A DNA stretch of 64,000 nt from CAVVIO01 sp963748095 (GCA_963748095.1 CAVVIO010000019.1:1-64000); one strand, 5' to 3'; positions 37,314 to 47,091 are shown, counted from the stretch's first letter. A program made the numbers and translations. Notes: generated from the letters alone by a model not told the origin.

Positions 37314-37929
37314 TTATTTTATTTTGATCGCATTCAGTATAAATTGTATCACCTCAGTTTCCCTTTCATCAAGAAACTTCTCGTATGCAATATTATCGTT
37401 ATTAAAAAGAATCCGTTGTACAAGCGGTTTAGCAGCAATAGGAAAAACACATAATGAGATTATATTTAAAATAAGTTGTCGCGGATGAATGGGCCTTATA
37501 TTTCCCTGTTCTATTTCTTCATGTATGATTTGTTCCAGGGCACGCGGATTTACCCCGCTTTGAAATATATGATTTGCAATCATTTCGGGGTTTCGATTGA
37601 TCTCATGAAGTATAAACAATGGTATAAAAGGATTTTTAAGTAACAGTTTCATGTATTGATGAACAAACAATTCAATTCGCTGGTCGAAAGGCATTCCGGT
37701 TTTAAACAAAGCCTCCACATTAGGCAAAAATTGTTGAAATGCATATTGAAAAACGGCAAAAAAGAGTTTTTCCTTTGTTCTGTAATAATAATGAAGCAAT
37801 GCTTTATTAATATTTGCTTCCTCCGCTATTTCGTGCATTCGTGCACCTTCCATACCCTTTCTCAATGAAAACCTTTTTGGCTGCTTCCAGAATTAATTTT
37901 TCCGTACTATCAACGGATTCTTTATTCAT
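37314..37929 (-). pseudogene. TetR-family regulator of the efflux operon, frame shift in N-terminus
   Basis: The true start is the ATG at 37929 (MNKESVDSTEKLILEAAKKV, then FIEKGY). One extra G near 37850 throws the frame; removing it gives EKGYEGARMHEIAEEANINK and ALLHYYYRTKEKLF, the complete helix-turn-helix, continuing to 37314. The restored product is about 204 residues, normal for TetR. Read without repair the frame would begin inside the DNA-binding domain at a TTG, which cannot be right. It is the first gene of the operon, as CecR is next to YbhGFSR in E. coli, and an operator-like palindrome lies 31 bases upstream. Confidence 0.88.
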
Positions 37930-37959
37930 AATTATTAACCAATGAATTTAACTATACGG

Positions 37960-37977
37960 TTTAACCAATTGGTCAAA
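37960..37977. promoter_or_regulatory. TetR-type operator before the efflux operon
   Basis: TTTAACCAATTGGTCAAA, palindromic except for one position. It lies 31 bases before the restored TetR start. On the minus strand the TTTG at its edge is followed after 17 bases by TATAGTTA, so it may overlap the -33 region of the operon promoter, consistent with autorepression. Confidence 0.65.
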
Positions 37978-38107
37978 ATTAATTTATTTTTTTAATTAAA
38001 AAATATTTTTTGCAATAAAAAATATTTTTAATCCGAAAAAACTTCTTAAAATGATCTATTTGCAGTGAATATGATTATTAAGACTTTTCAAAAACTAAAG
38101 TATGTAC

Positions 38108-38136
38108 AAAAAAAAAGCAGGAAATAAATCCTGCTT
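38108..38136 (-). terminator. Rho-independent terminator of small lipoprotein gene
   Basis: On the minus strand GCAGGA, loop TTTATT, TCCTGC, followed by nine T. It lies 22 bases after the stop at 38159. Confidence 0.9.
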
Positions 38137-38158
38137 CAAATTTTTTAATCTAAATAGA

Positions 38159-38356
38159 TTACTGAGCTTCCTGATCCATACTTGTGGTATCAGCAGCAGT
38201 TGAATCCATTGTTGCAGAATCAGTTGGTTGGCTAGTTGATTCTTCCATAACGTCTTCTTGAGGAGCTTCAGGTTTTTTTGTGGAACTCTTACACGAACTT
38301 ACGGCAATGAAAGAAAATAATGCAAATGCAACCAGAAGATAACTTAGCTTTTTCAT
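38159..38356 (-). CDS. Small Ser/Thr/Asp-rich lipoprotein
   Basis: 65 residues: lipoprotein signal with lipobox VSSC (Cys22), then a low-complexity tail rich in Pro, Glu, Thr, Ser and Asp (KKPEAPQEDVMEESTSQPTD). No fold is expected. It has its own promoter (38400-38429) and terminator (38108-38136), so a genuine monocistronic gene, probably an abundant envelope lipoprotein. Confidence 0.8.
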   Translation of the reverse strand: MKKLSYLLVAFALFSFIAVSSCKSSTKKPEAPQEDVMEESTSQPTDSATMDSTAADTTSMDQEAQ

Positions 38357-38399
38357 GTTCTTAACTTTTTTTTAAATTAATTAAACTATAGGATTGTCA

Positions 38400-38429
38400 C
38401 AAAAATAATAAATAATTTAAAAAATCAAA
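38400..38429 (-). promoter_or_regulatory. Bacteroidota-type promoter of small lipoprotein
   Basis: On the minus strand TTTG (38429-38426), spacer of 18 bases, TATTTTTG (38407-38400), 44 bases before the ATG at 38356. The spacer is one base short of the usual 19-21. Confidence 0.5.
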
Positions 38430-38546
38430 TTTTTTGAAGCCGATAAGTTCATTAAATCTTGCCGGTTACACCAATCTTTTGAAATTTTTAGTTTATAAGC
38501 AACCCGTGCGAATCTATATTACCATTTTTGATTTTACAAAATTAAC

Positions 38547-38554
38547 TATTTTTG
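38547..38554 (+). promoter_or_regulatory. Possible -7 element of TonB receptor gene
   Basis: TATTTTTG fits TAnnTTTG and lies 24 bases before the ATG at 38579. A TTTG occurs upstream but with only 16 bases between. If real, transcription would start after 38555, ruling out the TTG at 38552 as the start codon. Confidence 0.4.
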
Positions 38555-38578
38555 CAAGCTTACCAAAACTTTACAACC

Positions 38579-40628
38579 ATGCGATTTTCAAATAAAAGAA
38601 TAAAAAATTTCAATTATAGAATTCTCGCATTCAGAATATGGACCAGGAAAGGATATGGTATCTATAATACAATTCATAAAAATGTGAAAATATGTACCTT
38701 GTGTCTGGTATATTCGTTAATTGCACACCCTAAAAGTGCAAAAGCACAAACCGACACCCTCAAAATAAGCAATAAAATTGATCTTGAAGAAGTAGAAGTA
38801 ATCGGGCAGCGAAGTCCTGTGTTGTTTTCGCAGGTTGCCAGGATAGTGAACCTGATACCTGCAACAATTATCCGGAATTCTCCTTCTCTGAGTGTGCAGG
38901 ACTTGCTGAAATATGCACCTGGTGTGGATGTGAGACAAAGAGGAATATTCGGGGTGCAATCGGATATAAACATGAGAGGAGGGTCCTTCGATCATGTGAT
39001 GATCCTGTTGAATGGCATAAACATTACAGATCCACAAACCGGACATCTGAGCATGGATATGCCGGTTGATCTTGAAAGTATAGACCATATAGAAATACTA
39101 AGCGGAGGTGCTGCAAGGATATTCGGTCCCAATGCTTTTACCGGAGCCATCAATTTTGTAACACAATCATCCGACACAAACAATTTAAATGCCGATATAT
39201 TATATGGTCAACACAATTTACAACACTATCATCTATCCGCAACCACCCAAACAGGTCCACTGAATAATTACCTGGCATTCTCCCGTTCCTCCTCTGATGG
39301 TTATACCAATAATACAGATTTTAGTATTCAAAATATGTATTATCATGGCCATCTAAAGTTCGACCGCTCGAATCTCGAATTCCAGTTGGGATATAATGAT
39401 AAAAATTTTGGGGCCAATAGCTTCTACTCTCCGAAATACCCGGAGCAATATGAAAGTACCAGTCTGATGTTGAGCAGTATAAAATATTCCACCGGAACAA
39501 AAATACGTTTAACACCGGAAATATACTGGCGCCGGCATCACGACCACTGGATACTGGACAGGAATAATCCTTCCATTTACGAAAACTATCACCTCACAGA
39601 TGTTTATGGCAGCCACTTCAATGCCAGTATCACAACGAAAGCCGGGATAAGTTCAATAGGTATGGATACACGTTCTGAAAATATCATCAGTAACAATATC
39701 GGTAATGAATCTATCAAAACCCATTAAGGTAAAAGGTACCGACAGCACTTATTATGATAAAAAATACAACAGAAATTACATTAGCTTTTTTGCGGAGCAT
39801 AATATTCAGTTAAATAAACTATATATTTCGGCAGGATTAATGGCTAACTGGACATCGGATTATTCCGAAAAATTTGAAATATTCCCGGGTATTGATGCGG
39901 CATACAAGGTTGCGCCATCCATCAAACTAACAGGAAGTTTCAACCGTTCATTGCACCTCCCCTCCTTTACAGATCTATTTTACAATGATCCCTCGAATCA
40001 GGGAAATATAAATCTTAATCCCAACCGGATGGTTTCGTACGAACTTGGTGTTAAATACGACAGGAAGGTATTTTATTCATCCGTATCACTTTTTCTGAAT
40101 AATGGAAAAGACATCATTGACTGGTTGTGGTTTCCTTCCAATCAAAAATTCAGTCCGGTGAACCTGAAACATTTCCAATCAAAGGGTGTGGAATTTTTAG
40201 CATATTATAATTTCAACCATCAACCGGCAGCAAAGGCATTTCTGGAGAATTTACAAATTAATTATACATATATAGATGTAAACAAGACGGCTTCCGAAGA
40301 AGTTTCGAAATATTATAATCTGAAACAGAAGCTGGATATTCTCTTGCAACATAAAATATGGCATAACCTGCATGCCAGCTGGAATATTTCGTATGAAGAA
40401 CGAACAGGTAATTATATTACTTATAATGCAGCATCGAATATACAGGATCAGGTCCCTTTCCGTCCTTTCTGGCTGGCCGATACACGGATTTTCTGGCAAC
40501 AAAAATATTATACATTGTTTGTGGAAGCATCTAACCTTCTGGATACAAAATACGTGGATGTAGCCAGTCTTACACAACCCGGCAGGTGGATAAAAGGTGG
40601 GATAAATCTGAATATTGATTTTAAATAG
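38579..40628 (+). pseudogene. TonB-dependent outer-membrane receptor, one frame shift
   Basis: The ATG at 38579 starts a long signal region ending near KSAKAQ. Residues about 65-175 are the plug: IDLEEVEVIGQRSPVLFSQV, LLKYAPGVDVRQRG, NMRGGSFDHVMILLNGI. The barrel follows. The frame stops at 39727; reading AAAA as AAA near 39715 restores NESIKPIKVKGTDS and continues through the barrel to 40628, ending WIKGGINLNIDFK. The full receptor is about 682 residues, in the size range of BtuB-like vitamin or metal-complex receptors. No cobalamin or other known riboswitch was recognised upstream, so the ligand is unknown. Homopolymer position again suggests a sequencing indel. Confidence 0.87.
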
Positions 40629-40733
40629 AAATGAAAAGATGCATTGATGTGTTGATATAAAGATACAATGCTGAAATACTTTATCCCACTAAGATGAAGG
40701 GAAAACCACAGGGAAATGGTTTTAAATGATTAA

Positions 40734-40979
40734 TTATTCGCCGTCGGTCCCGAAAATACCATTCACAAAAGAAAATACAGCAGTACCAATTCCGATAACA
40801 CCGAAAGTAGCGATCATTCGCCAGAGTGAATCGGTATTGGCAAAATTCCAGATTGCAAGTATACAAGCAATTACGCTACTTACAATGCATATCGCGATAA
40901 TAAAAAATGAAATGGACCTTACTACTTTTGGGTTAAGAAATCCTTTTTTCTGTCGTTTTGTCCCTACTTTTTTTTCCAT
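40734..40979 (-). CDS. Small two-span membrane protein
   Basis: 81 residues: basic N-terminus (EKKVGTKRQKKGFLNPKVV), two hydrophobic spans (SISFFIIAICIVSSVIACIL and MIATFGVIGIGTAVFSFV). The type is frequent in Bacteroidota genomes but has no known function. The minus strand orientation separates it from the ECF operon that starts divergently at 41189. Confidence 0.75.
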   Translation of the reverse strand: MEKKVGTKRQKKGFLNPKVVRSISFFIIAICIVSSVIACILAIWNFANTDSLWRMIATFGVIGIGTAVFSFVNGIFGTDGE

Positions 40980-41188
40980 GATAATCTACTACTATTAAAC
41001 TAAATTATTTTGGTGCGGCAATTTACTAATTTTATCCGAATGGTACATATTAAGCCTCTGTTTCAGAAACATCAACGATATAATATCAATAAAATATTCA
41101 ATCGGTTAACGAAAATTCAAAATGAAAGTAATAAATTAATTTCGTATTTTGCAGCATACTAATTAATTTTTCGTCTTTAAACTGAACA

Positions 41189-41755
41189 ATGACTAAAAAG
41201 CCCGGGCCTTATCAAAACATTCACCAGATGCTGATAGAGCGCTGTAAGATGGGGGAGAAAAGTGCCCAGTTTGAGATTTATAAGTTATACTACAAAAGTA
41301 TGTATAACACTAGTGTAAGGATAGTAGGAAATGCGGAAGACGCAGAAGATATCATGCAGGAATCTTTTCTTTCAGCGTTTCTTAAACTGAACGAATATCA
41401 AGGTGAGGTAAGTTTCGGAGCATGGCTGAAAAGAATAGTAATAAACCGGTCGGTAGATTACCTGAGAAAACGGAAAATAGAATGGATAGAAATTGCAGAA
41501 GCCGTAACAATAAAACAGGAAGAAACTACCGGCGAAGAGGAAGAAACAGAGATAAAGGTAGAAGCAGTGAAACAAGCCATAAAAATTCTACCGGATGGAT
41601 ACCGGGTAATTTTATCGCTTTATCTGCTTGAAGGATATGATCACGGTGAGATAGCTGAGATTCTCGAAATATCAGGATCAACATCCAGATCACAATACGC
41701 GAGGGCCAGAAAAAGACTGGTGGAGATTTTAAAACAAAAAAGTATTGCAAAATGA
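41189..41755 (+). CDS. ECF-type RNA polymerase sigma factor
   Basis: 188 residues. Region 2 is clear (YKLYYKSMYNTSVRIVGNAE, DAEDIMQESFLSAFLKL), and region 4 (QAIKILPDGYRVILSLYLLE, then HGEIAEILEISGSTSRSQYA) is complete. It directs transcription of a small regulon, usually for envelope stress. It overlaps the next gene by 4 bases (ATGA), which encodes the presumed membrane anti-sigma factor, and this in turn precedes a DUF4097-like protein. Confidence 0.93.
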   Translation: MTKKPGPYQNIHQMLIERCKMGEKSAQFEIYKLYYKSMYNTSVRIVGNAEDAEDIMQESFLSAFLKLNEYQGEVSFGAWLKRIVINRSVDYLRKRKIEWIEIAEAVTIKQEETTGEEEETEIKVEAVKQAIKILPDGYRVILSLYLLEGYDHGEIAEILEISGSTSRSQYARARKRLVEILKQKSIAK

Positions 41756-42270
41756 AAAACCTGGAGAAGTTAATCAATGAAAACAGGACTGCGTTTGACG
41801 ACGCAGAGCCTTCCTCCGAACATTTTGTAAAGTTCAGAGAGAAGCTTGAAAGTTCCGAAAAACGTAAGTTGCGTTTTCTGAGTAATAAAATACAACAGTA
41901 TGCTGCTGTACTTATCGTGGCTGTAGCAATTGCAGGAGCGCTGACGGCAAGCATTTACATAAAAAATCAAAATAATGGGAATCAACCCAAAATTCCGAAC
42001 GAACTCAGTGAGACCGAAAAATACTATCAGCAACAAATCGATCAGAACATCGAAATTATTAAAACGATGGATATCGCCGGTGATGGAATAGCCAAAAGGG
42101 GCATTCTGGATGAAATACACGATATGAACAGTTCTATCAGGCAACTGAAAAAGGATCTGGTAAGGTATCAGTACGACGAACGTGTTGAACACGCAATTAT
42201 CACACAATACCAGATGGAATTGGAGCTAACCGACCGGATCATTATTAAAACAAAAAAGTGGAGTAGTTAA
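41752..42270 (+). CDS. Membrane protein, probable anti-sigma factor
   Basis: 172 residues: charged cytosolic head (1-44), one membrane span at about 46-65 (YAAVLIVAVAIAGALTASIY) and a periplasmic coiled tail (EKYYQQQIDQNIEIIKTMDI). It lacks the zinc-binding HxxxCxxC motif, so it is not a classical ZAS anti-sigma factor, but the single span and coupling to the sigma gene fit that role. This is inference from context. Confidence 0.7.
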   Translation: MKNLEKLINENRTAFDDAEPSSEHFVKFREKLESSEKRKLRFLSNKIQQYAAVLIVAVAIAGALTASIYIKNQNNGNQPKIPNELSETEKYYQQQIDQNIEIIKTMDIAGDGIAKRGILDEIHDMNSSIRQLKKDLVRYQYDERVEHAIITQYQMELELTDRIIIKTKKWSS

Positions 42271-42290
42271 TTATTTAAATAAGAACGATC

Positions 42291-43376
42291 ATGAAAAACA
42301 GAAGAGTTTTGCCAGCCTGTCTATTACTGGGATTATTTGCCACAATAACCTGGCAGGCAACAGAAGCACAGACGGATGAATATCAGAAGAATTACAATAA
42401 GGAATATACTGTAACTAAAAATACACAACTGCAAATTGATAATAAATTCGGTAATGTTGATATCATCAACTGGAATAAAAGCCTTATTTCTATTAAGATA
42501 GTGGTAAAAGTTTGGGCTAAAAATAAAGACGATGCCGATAAATTACTGAGTTATATTAATGTGAACTTTTCACAGGAAGGAGATATTGTAAAGGCTATTA
42601 CCGATATTAATAATGATATTAATAAAAAATTCGGTTTTAACTGGAATAACAAAAAAATGGAAATTAATTACACGGTTAATATGCCTGAAAATGTTCCGCT
42701 GGCACTTAGTGTAAAATACGGAAATGCTTTTATCAACAAAATAACAAGTACATCTACAATTGACATTAAATACGGGAAGTTGAAAGCAAATTCCATCATT
42801 CACACGAGCGAAAAACCGCTGACCGAGATCACACTCGGATATTCGGAGGGGACTATTGAAGATTGCGAATGGCTGAAAATGGATCTCAAATATTCCAAAA
42901 TACAGATCACAAAAAGCAAGGCCTTATTGGTAGTCAGCAAATATTCGAAAGTATATGTCGATGAAGGCAGTTCCATTGTATCTGAATCGAAATATGATAC
43001 CTATAAAATCGGAACCCTCTCTAACTTTGTGACAATTTCAGGCTATTCCAACTTTAGTTTCGACCAGATAAGTAATAAGATCGAAGTAGAAACAAGATAC
43101 AGCGACTTTAAAGTGCAAAAAGTACCGGCTACATTCGAGAGTATATCCATCGATAATCAGTACGGGAACTATCGCATTGGTATCGCCCCTGGTGCCTCCT
43201 ATAAGATCGACGGAGATGCCAGGTATGCTCATATTAATTTTCCAGATGAAGGAAGAGTCAATAAATTCAATGAGAATAACGAGGAGAAAGTTAATGGTAC
43301 GGTTGGAAACAATCCCAACCCGAAAGCAACAGTGAAAATAACTACCAGGTACGGAAGTGTTAATTTAGAAGATTAA
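42291..43376 (+). CDS. DUF4097-like beta-helix adhesin/surface protein
   Basis: 361 residues. Signal peptide ends near EAQTDE. The rest is a repeating strand pattern (LQIDNKFGNVDIINWN, VEVETRYSDFKVQKV, ITTRYGSVNLED) typical of DUF4097 putative adhesins, which form a beta-helix. The start follows the anti-sigma-like gene by 20 bases, so it is likely the main target of the ECF sigma factor as well as its operon partner. Cell-surface or periplasmic location expected. Confidence 0.85.
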   Translation: MKNRRVLPACLLLGLFATITWQATEAQTDEYQKNYNKEYTVTKNTQLQIDNKFGNVDIINWNKSLISIKIVVKVWAKNKDDADKLLSYINVNFSQEGDIVKAITDINNDINKKFGFNWNNKKMEINYTVNMPENVPLALSVKYGNAFINKITSTSTIDIKYGKLKANSIIHTSEKPLTEITLGYSEGTIEDCEWLKMDLKYSKIQITKSKALLVVSKYSKVYVDEGSSIVSESKYDTYKIGTLSNFVTISGYSNFSFDQISNKIEVETRYSDFKVQKVPATFESISIDNQYGNYRIGIAPGASYKIDGDARYAHINFPDEGRVNKFNENNEEKVNGTVGNNPNPKATVKITTRYGSVNLED

Positions 43377-43430
43377 CAGGTAATATTTATTCTATCATAA
43401 CAGTGTCTGATGATTCAGACAAATAATATT

Positions 43431-43475
43431 CCCGCTGCAACCATTTTTCATGAAAGGTTGCGGCGGGTTTGTTTT
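43431..43475 (+). terminator. Terminator of the ECF operon
   Basis: CCCGCTGCAACC pairs with GGTTGCGGCGGG (one G-T pair) around a 13-base loop, followed by TTTGTTTT. It ends the 41189-43376 operon, 55 bases after the last stop. The next 255 bases up to 43730 hold no gene I can support; CTTTAGTAAA and TTTACTAAAG occur there as a widely spaced inverted pair. Confidence 0.85.
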
Positions 43476-43730
43476 ATGCAAAGAATTCTCAATTAAAAAA
43501 GAGGCTTTATCAGGTCCTATATGCTCTCAATCGGCTTTCCCGAGACTATATAGTATGCAACCATGAACAGATCAATAATTGTATCCTTTAGTAAACCAGA
43601 AAAATTATTCCGGATAAATGCCTTTAGTCGGCATATAATCAATATTTCTTCGATCCCGCTAAAAATATCATCCAAAAATTTAATAATTTTATGGTGACCT
43701 TTACTAAAGTATTAACGAAACTTTACTGAC

Positions 43731-45467
43731 ATGCGAAAATTTACTCCGGCTCTTATCATCACTTTTATTCTGTTATTTAATTCATTGGTTAATGGTAATC
43801 CTGTAATTCAAAACATCCGGGTTATAGAGGATACAGTAGGTCTTTATGATAAATTTGAAATGCAGATTAATCTTTCTGCCAACTTTCAAAATCCATTTGA
43901 TCCTGATGAAATAGATTTGAATGCTGTTTTTATAAGCCCTTCGGGTAAGCAATGGAAAATAAACGGATTTTATAATTATTCAGGTTCCGGTTCATTGTGG
44001 ATGGTAAGATTCTCACCCAATGAAACAGGAAGATGGATCTATCAGTTGAATGTAAAAGACCTGGACGGAGCAACAACCAATGAGCAGAAATCATTTTTTG
44101 TGGTAGCTTCCCCTTATCATGGTCCCATTAAAATTGCCCCCAATAAAAGATACCTGGAATATGCTGATGGAACTCCTTACTATGGCGTAGGACTCTGGTA
44201 TAATGATAGCTACCATTCTTTTAACCAGGGACAGATTAATCAGGAAACGCTGGATCATTTGAAAACGCTTGGGGTGAATTTTATTAGTTCGTTTATGATA
44301 CCAATAGAAACAATGGGTACCGGACTGGGACGATACGATCAGAATTTGAGCGGAAGACTGGATGAGGTTTTAAACTGGTGCGAAAGCAGAAACATTAATC
44401 TGAGCCTGAACATCTGGTTTCATCCGTATCTTTCGAAAACAGTATGGCCGGGAGGTAATCGCCGGTGGAACGTCAATCCTTATCAACTGGTTTGTGATGC
44501 AAAAGATTTTTACAGTAGTAATGAAGCATGGACCTACCAGGAAAAATTATACCGTTATATCATTGCACGATGGGGCTATAGCAGATCGCTGGCTGTATGG
44601 TTTGTTGTGGATGAAGTTAATGGTACCGATGGTTGGGTGTCGGGAGATAGCATCGGTGCGAATAACTGGGCTCAGAAAGTACAGGATTTTATAAAATCGA
44701 ACGATCCGTACAATCATCTCACTACTGGTACACGAAGCGGTGGAATCAACGAATTCTGGAGCCAGGGCTACAAAACATTCGATCTGGCTGCAAGAGAAAT
44801 ATATGAATCCCAGGGTTTCCCAATTAATGAAACTGGTATAATTACTGCAGACAGTATAAGTCCTTTAACACTGAGTTACCTGAACTATACCCATGAATTA
44901 AAAAAACTATGGAATGGATATGAAAAACCGGTTATTATAGGTGAAACAGGATGGGATCATACCTTTTATGAACCAAGTATGCCCGGATACCTGTCATGGT
45001 ATCACAATGCTTTGTGGGTATGTCTGGCTAACGGCACAGCAATGACTCCATTCTGGTGGGCTTATTCTCCCTATTTGAATGATAATGTTATAACCAATCA
45101 GATAAGATCATTTGAAAGATTTGTATCGACTATTCCCTTTTCAAAATTGACCCGTATAACTCCAACCGAGGCTGAAGTATCAGAAGGCAATGCATTTGCC
45201 ATGAAGAGTGATCAGTTGATTTTCGGATGGGTGGTGAATCCAAAAACAGATGTGTCAGGAGCAACCGTAACTGTTAGATCAATTCCTGTCGGTAAGTATA
45301 CATTGAAAATTTACCATACATGGCATGGAAAATTCATAGATAAAGAGGAAGTATTAAGTGTAGCCGGATCGATAACATTTAAAATGCCGGTACTGCACAT
45401 CGAAGATTACCATGCACACTATCTGGGACAGGATGCAGCTTTTGTGCTTATTCCTGTAAAACAGTAA
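43731..45467 (+). CDS. DUF5060-containing glycoside hydrolase (GH-A clan)
   Basis: 578 residues. Signal peptide ends near VNGNP. Residues about 25-125 are a DUF5060 beta-sandwich (WMVRFSPNETGRWIYQLNVK). Residues about 145-455 are a TIM barrel of cellulase/GH5 style with the probable acid-base Glu in WFVVDEVNG and the nucleophile Glu in PVIIGETGWD. A C-terminal beta domain follows (about 480-578). Exported; probably a beta-glycanase such as a mannanase- or cellulase-like enzyme. No SusC/SusD pair is beside it. The neighbouring esterase (45489-46340, convergent) fits plant-glycan use. Confidence 0.85.
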   Translation: MRKFTPALIITFILLFNSLVNGNPVIQNIRVIEDTVGLYDKFEMQINLSANFQNPFDPDEIDLNAVFISPSGKQWKINGFYNYSGSGSLWMVRFSPNETGRWIYQLNVKDLDGATTNEQKSFFVVASPYHGPIKIAPNKRYLEYADGTPYYGVGLWYNDSYHSFNQGQINQETLDHLKTLGVNFISSFMIPIETMGTGLGRYDQNLSGRLDEVLNWCESRNINLSLNIWFHPYLSKTVWPGGNRRWNVNPYQLVCDAKDFYSSNEAWTYQEKLYRYIIARWGYSRSLAVWFVVDEVNGTDGWVSGDSIGANNWAQKVQDFIKSNDPYNHLTTGTRSGGINEFWSQGYKTFDLAAREIYESQGFPINETGIITADSISPLTLSYLNYTHELKKLWNGYEKPVIIGETGWDHTFYEPSMPGYLSWYHNALWVCLANGTAMTPFWWAYSPYLNDNVITNQIRSFERFVSTIPFSKLTRITPTEAEVSEGNAFAMKSDQLIFGWVVNPKTDVSGATVTVRSIPVGKYTLKIYHTWHGKFIDKEEVLSVAGSITFKMPVLHIEDYHAHYLGQDAAFVLIPVKQ

Positions 45468-45488
45468 TTAAAATTAAAAAAAGAGCAG

Positions 45489-46340
45489 TTAGTTTTTAAT
45501 TATCTCTTTCAGCCATTTTTCTGCAAGTTGCGGCCAGACGTCCGCTGCAGGGTTGCCAGCCCGCAAACCGTATCCATGGCCTCCCGAAGGTAATATGTGT
45601 AATTCAACAGGTTCTTTGGCGTCCCGCAAAGCTGTGGCCATAACAAGCGCACTGTTTGAATGTGAATCGTCACTTGTAGCGAAAATAAACATGGGAGGAG
45701 TATTTTTATCAACTTTCAACTCAGGTGTAAGGCTTCTGTTTGGTCCTTTATCCAGATACGCCGGGTAGATCAACAGAGAAAAGTCCGGTTTACAGGATAA
45801 GCTATCAGCTTTATCAATCGGGGTATAAGTTTTCTTATCATATTCCGTGCTTGCCCTGGCGCATAAACTGCCCCCTGCTGAGAATCCCAATACGCCAAGT
45901 TTGTCAGGATCGATTTTCCATTTGTCAGCCTGCTTGCGGATAATTCTTATTGCACGCTGGATATCCTGCAAAGCACCCTCCTGTTTATCGGGGACTCTAT
46001 ATTCCAAAACAAAGGCAGTATAACCATGTTTATTCAGCCATGCTGCCACTTCATAACCTTCAATGTCGATAGCCAGTCTCTCATAACCTCCGCCGGGACA
46101 TACAATAATGCCCGTCCCGTTGTTAGTATTGGCTTCGGGTTCGAATGTGATGAAGATAGGATCCGTTATATCTGTCAGCCTGGTAACATCCCTTGAGTGA
46201 TCCGGCATCTCAATGGCTTTGTGTTTCACCTCCTTTTCACCGGGTACCGCTCCCGGCCATAAATAAACAGTATCTCTTTCCTGGCTGAACATATTAAAAG
46301 ATATAAAACTTAATAATAGAATACTTACAACTGATCTCAT
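45489..46340 (-). CDS. Exported alpha/beta hydrolase, acetyl-esterase-like
   Basis: 283 residues. Signal peptide ends near NMFSQ. Oxyanion region GIIVCPGGGYERLAIDIEGY, nucleophile GVLGFSAGGSL (Ser in GFSAGG), acid in FIFATSDDSHSNSA, and the catalytic His in LPSGGHGYGLR. This is the BD-FAE/axe1-like acetyl xylan or feruloyl esterase group. It would remove acetyl groups from plant glycans in the periplasm. It converges on the DUF5060 glycosidase with 21 bases between the stops. Confidence 0.9.
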   Translation of the reverse strand: MRSVVSILLLSFISFNMFSQERDTVYLWPGAVPGEKEVKHKAIEMPDHSRDVTRLTDITDPIFITFEPEANTNNGTGIIVCPGGGYERLAIDIEGYEVAAWLNKHGYTAFVLEYRVPDKQEGALQDIQRAIRIIRKQADKWKIDPDKLGVLGFSAGGSLCARASTEYDKKTYTPIDKADSLSCKPDFSLLIYPAYLDKGPNRSLTPELKVDKNTPPMFIFATSDDSHSNSALVMATALRDAKEPVELHILPSGGHGYGLRAGNPAADVWPQLAEKWLKEIIKN

Positions 46341-46648
46341 TTTTAAGTTAATTTCAATATGTAATTAATTATTCATGAATGAAGTATCAAACGTTAAAGA
46401 TACTATTATAATTTTTTATTGAATAAACCTCCTTTTTACAAACAGGTGTATGCAGTAGTAACGTTCTGAGATGGTAATTAATTTTGAAAATAGGGATATT
46501 TATATGTTGAATAAACTTTTTCTGAAATTTGTTTTTCACCGGAATATCCTATAAATTTATTTCGTGTTCGGTAATTTAGAAAATGCTGAAATGAATTAAT
46601 TGTTACATGCACAGTAATCGCAATATTTTAATCTAAATTTTATTTCTA
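46341..46648. other. AT-rich divergent intergenic region
   Basis: 308 bases between the esterase and the DUF3788 gene. It should hold promoters for both directions, but I see no clean TTTG/TAnnTTTG pair and no hairpin with a T-run. Confidence 0.5.
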
Positions 46649-47071
46649 ATGGAAATACCTTCATTGAAAGATCAACAAATTTTTCCTACAGAAGAAGTGC
46701 TGAAAAACGTGATGAGTGAAAGTTATCCTGCGTATGAAAAATTAATGAAAATCATAAAGGATCCGGAATATGGATTAGAGCCTGTATGGAATTATTACAA
46801 GGACGGGAAAGCCTGGCTATGTAAAACCGTTTATAAAAAGAAAACCATTTTCTGGTTATCGGTGTGGGAGGCGTATTTCAGAACAGTCTTTTATTTTACG
46901 GATAAGAATAAAGCAGGAATTGATGATCTGGAAATAGATGAAGAAATAAAAAAAGACTTTAAAAGCGGAAAGTATATTGGAAAACTGATTCCCCTGATTA
47001 TTGAAATTCACAGTGAGGAACAAATTGACGATGTGATTAAGATAGTTGAATATAAAAAGCAGTTGAAATAA
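46649..47071 (+). CDS. DUF3788 family protein
   Basis: 140 residues, typical for DUF3788. Conserved features: the early PTEEVL, LEPVWNYYKDGKAWLCKTVY, KKKTIFWLSVWEAYFRTVFY. Cytosolic, no membrane span. The family is widespread in Firmicutes and Bacteroidota with no proven function; it belongs to the same structural class as YdhG-like small-molecule or nucleic-acid-binding proteins. Monocistronic. Confidence 0.85.
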   Translation: MEIPSLKDQQIFPTEEVLKNVMSESYPAYEKLMKIIKDPEYGLEPVWNYYKDGKAWLCKTVYKKKTIFWLSVWEAYFRTVFYFTDKNKAGIDDLEIDEEIKKDFKSGKYIGKLIPLIIEIHSEEQIDDVIKIVEYKKQLK

Positions 47072-47091
47072 CCGAAATCAATTGTTTCGTA

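Noticed and set aside
38400..38550. Possible cobalamin riboswitch before the TonB receptor
   Set aside because: The characteristic conserved boxes of a cobalamin riboswitch are not present.
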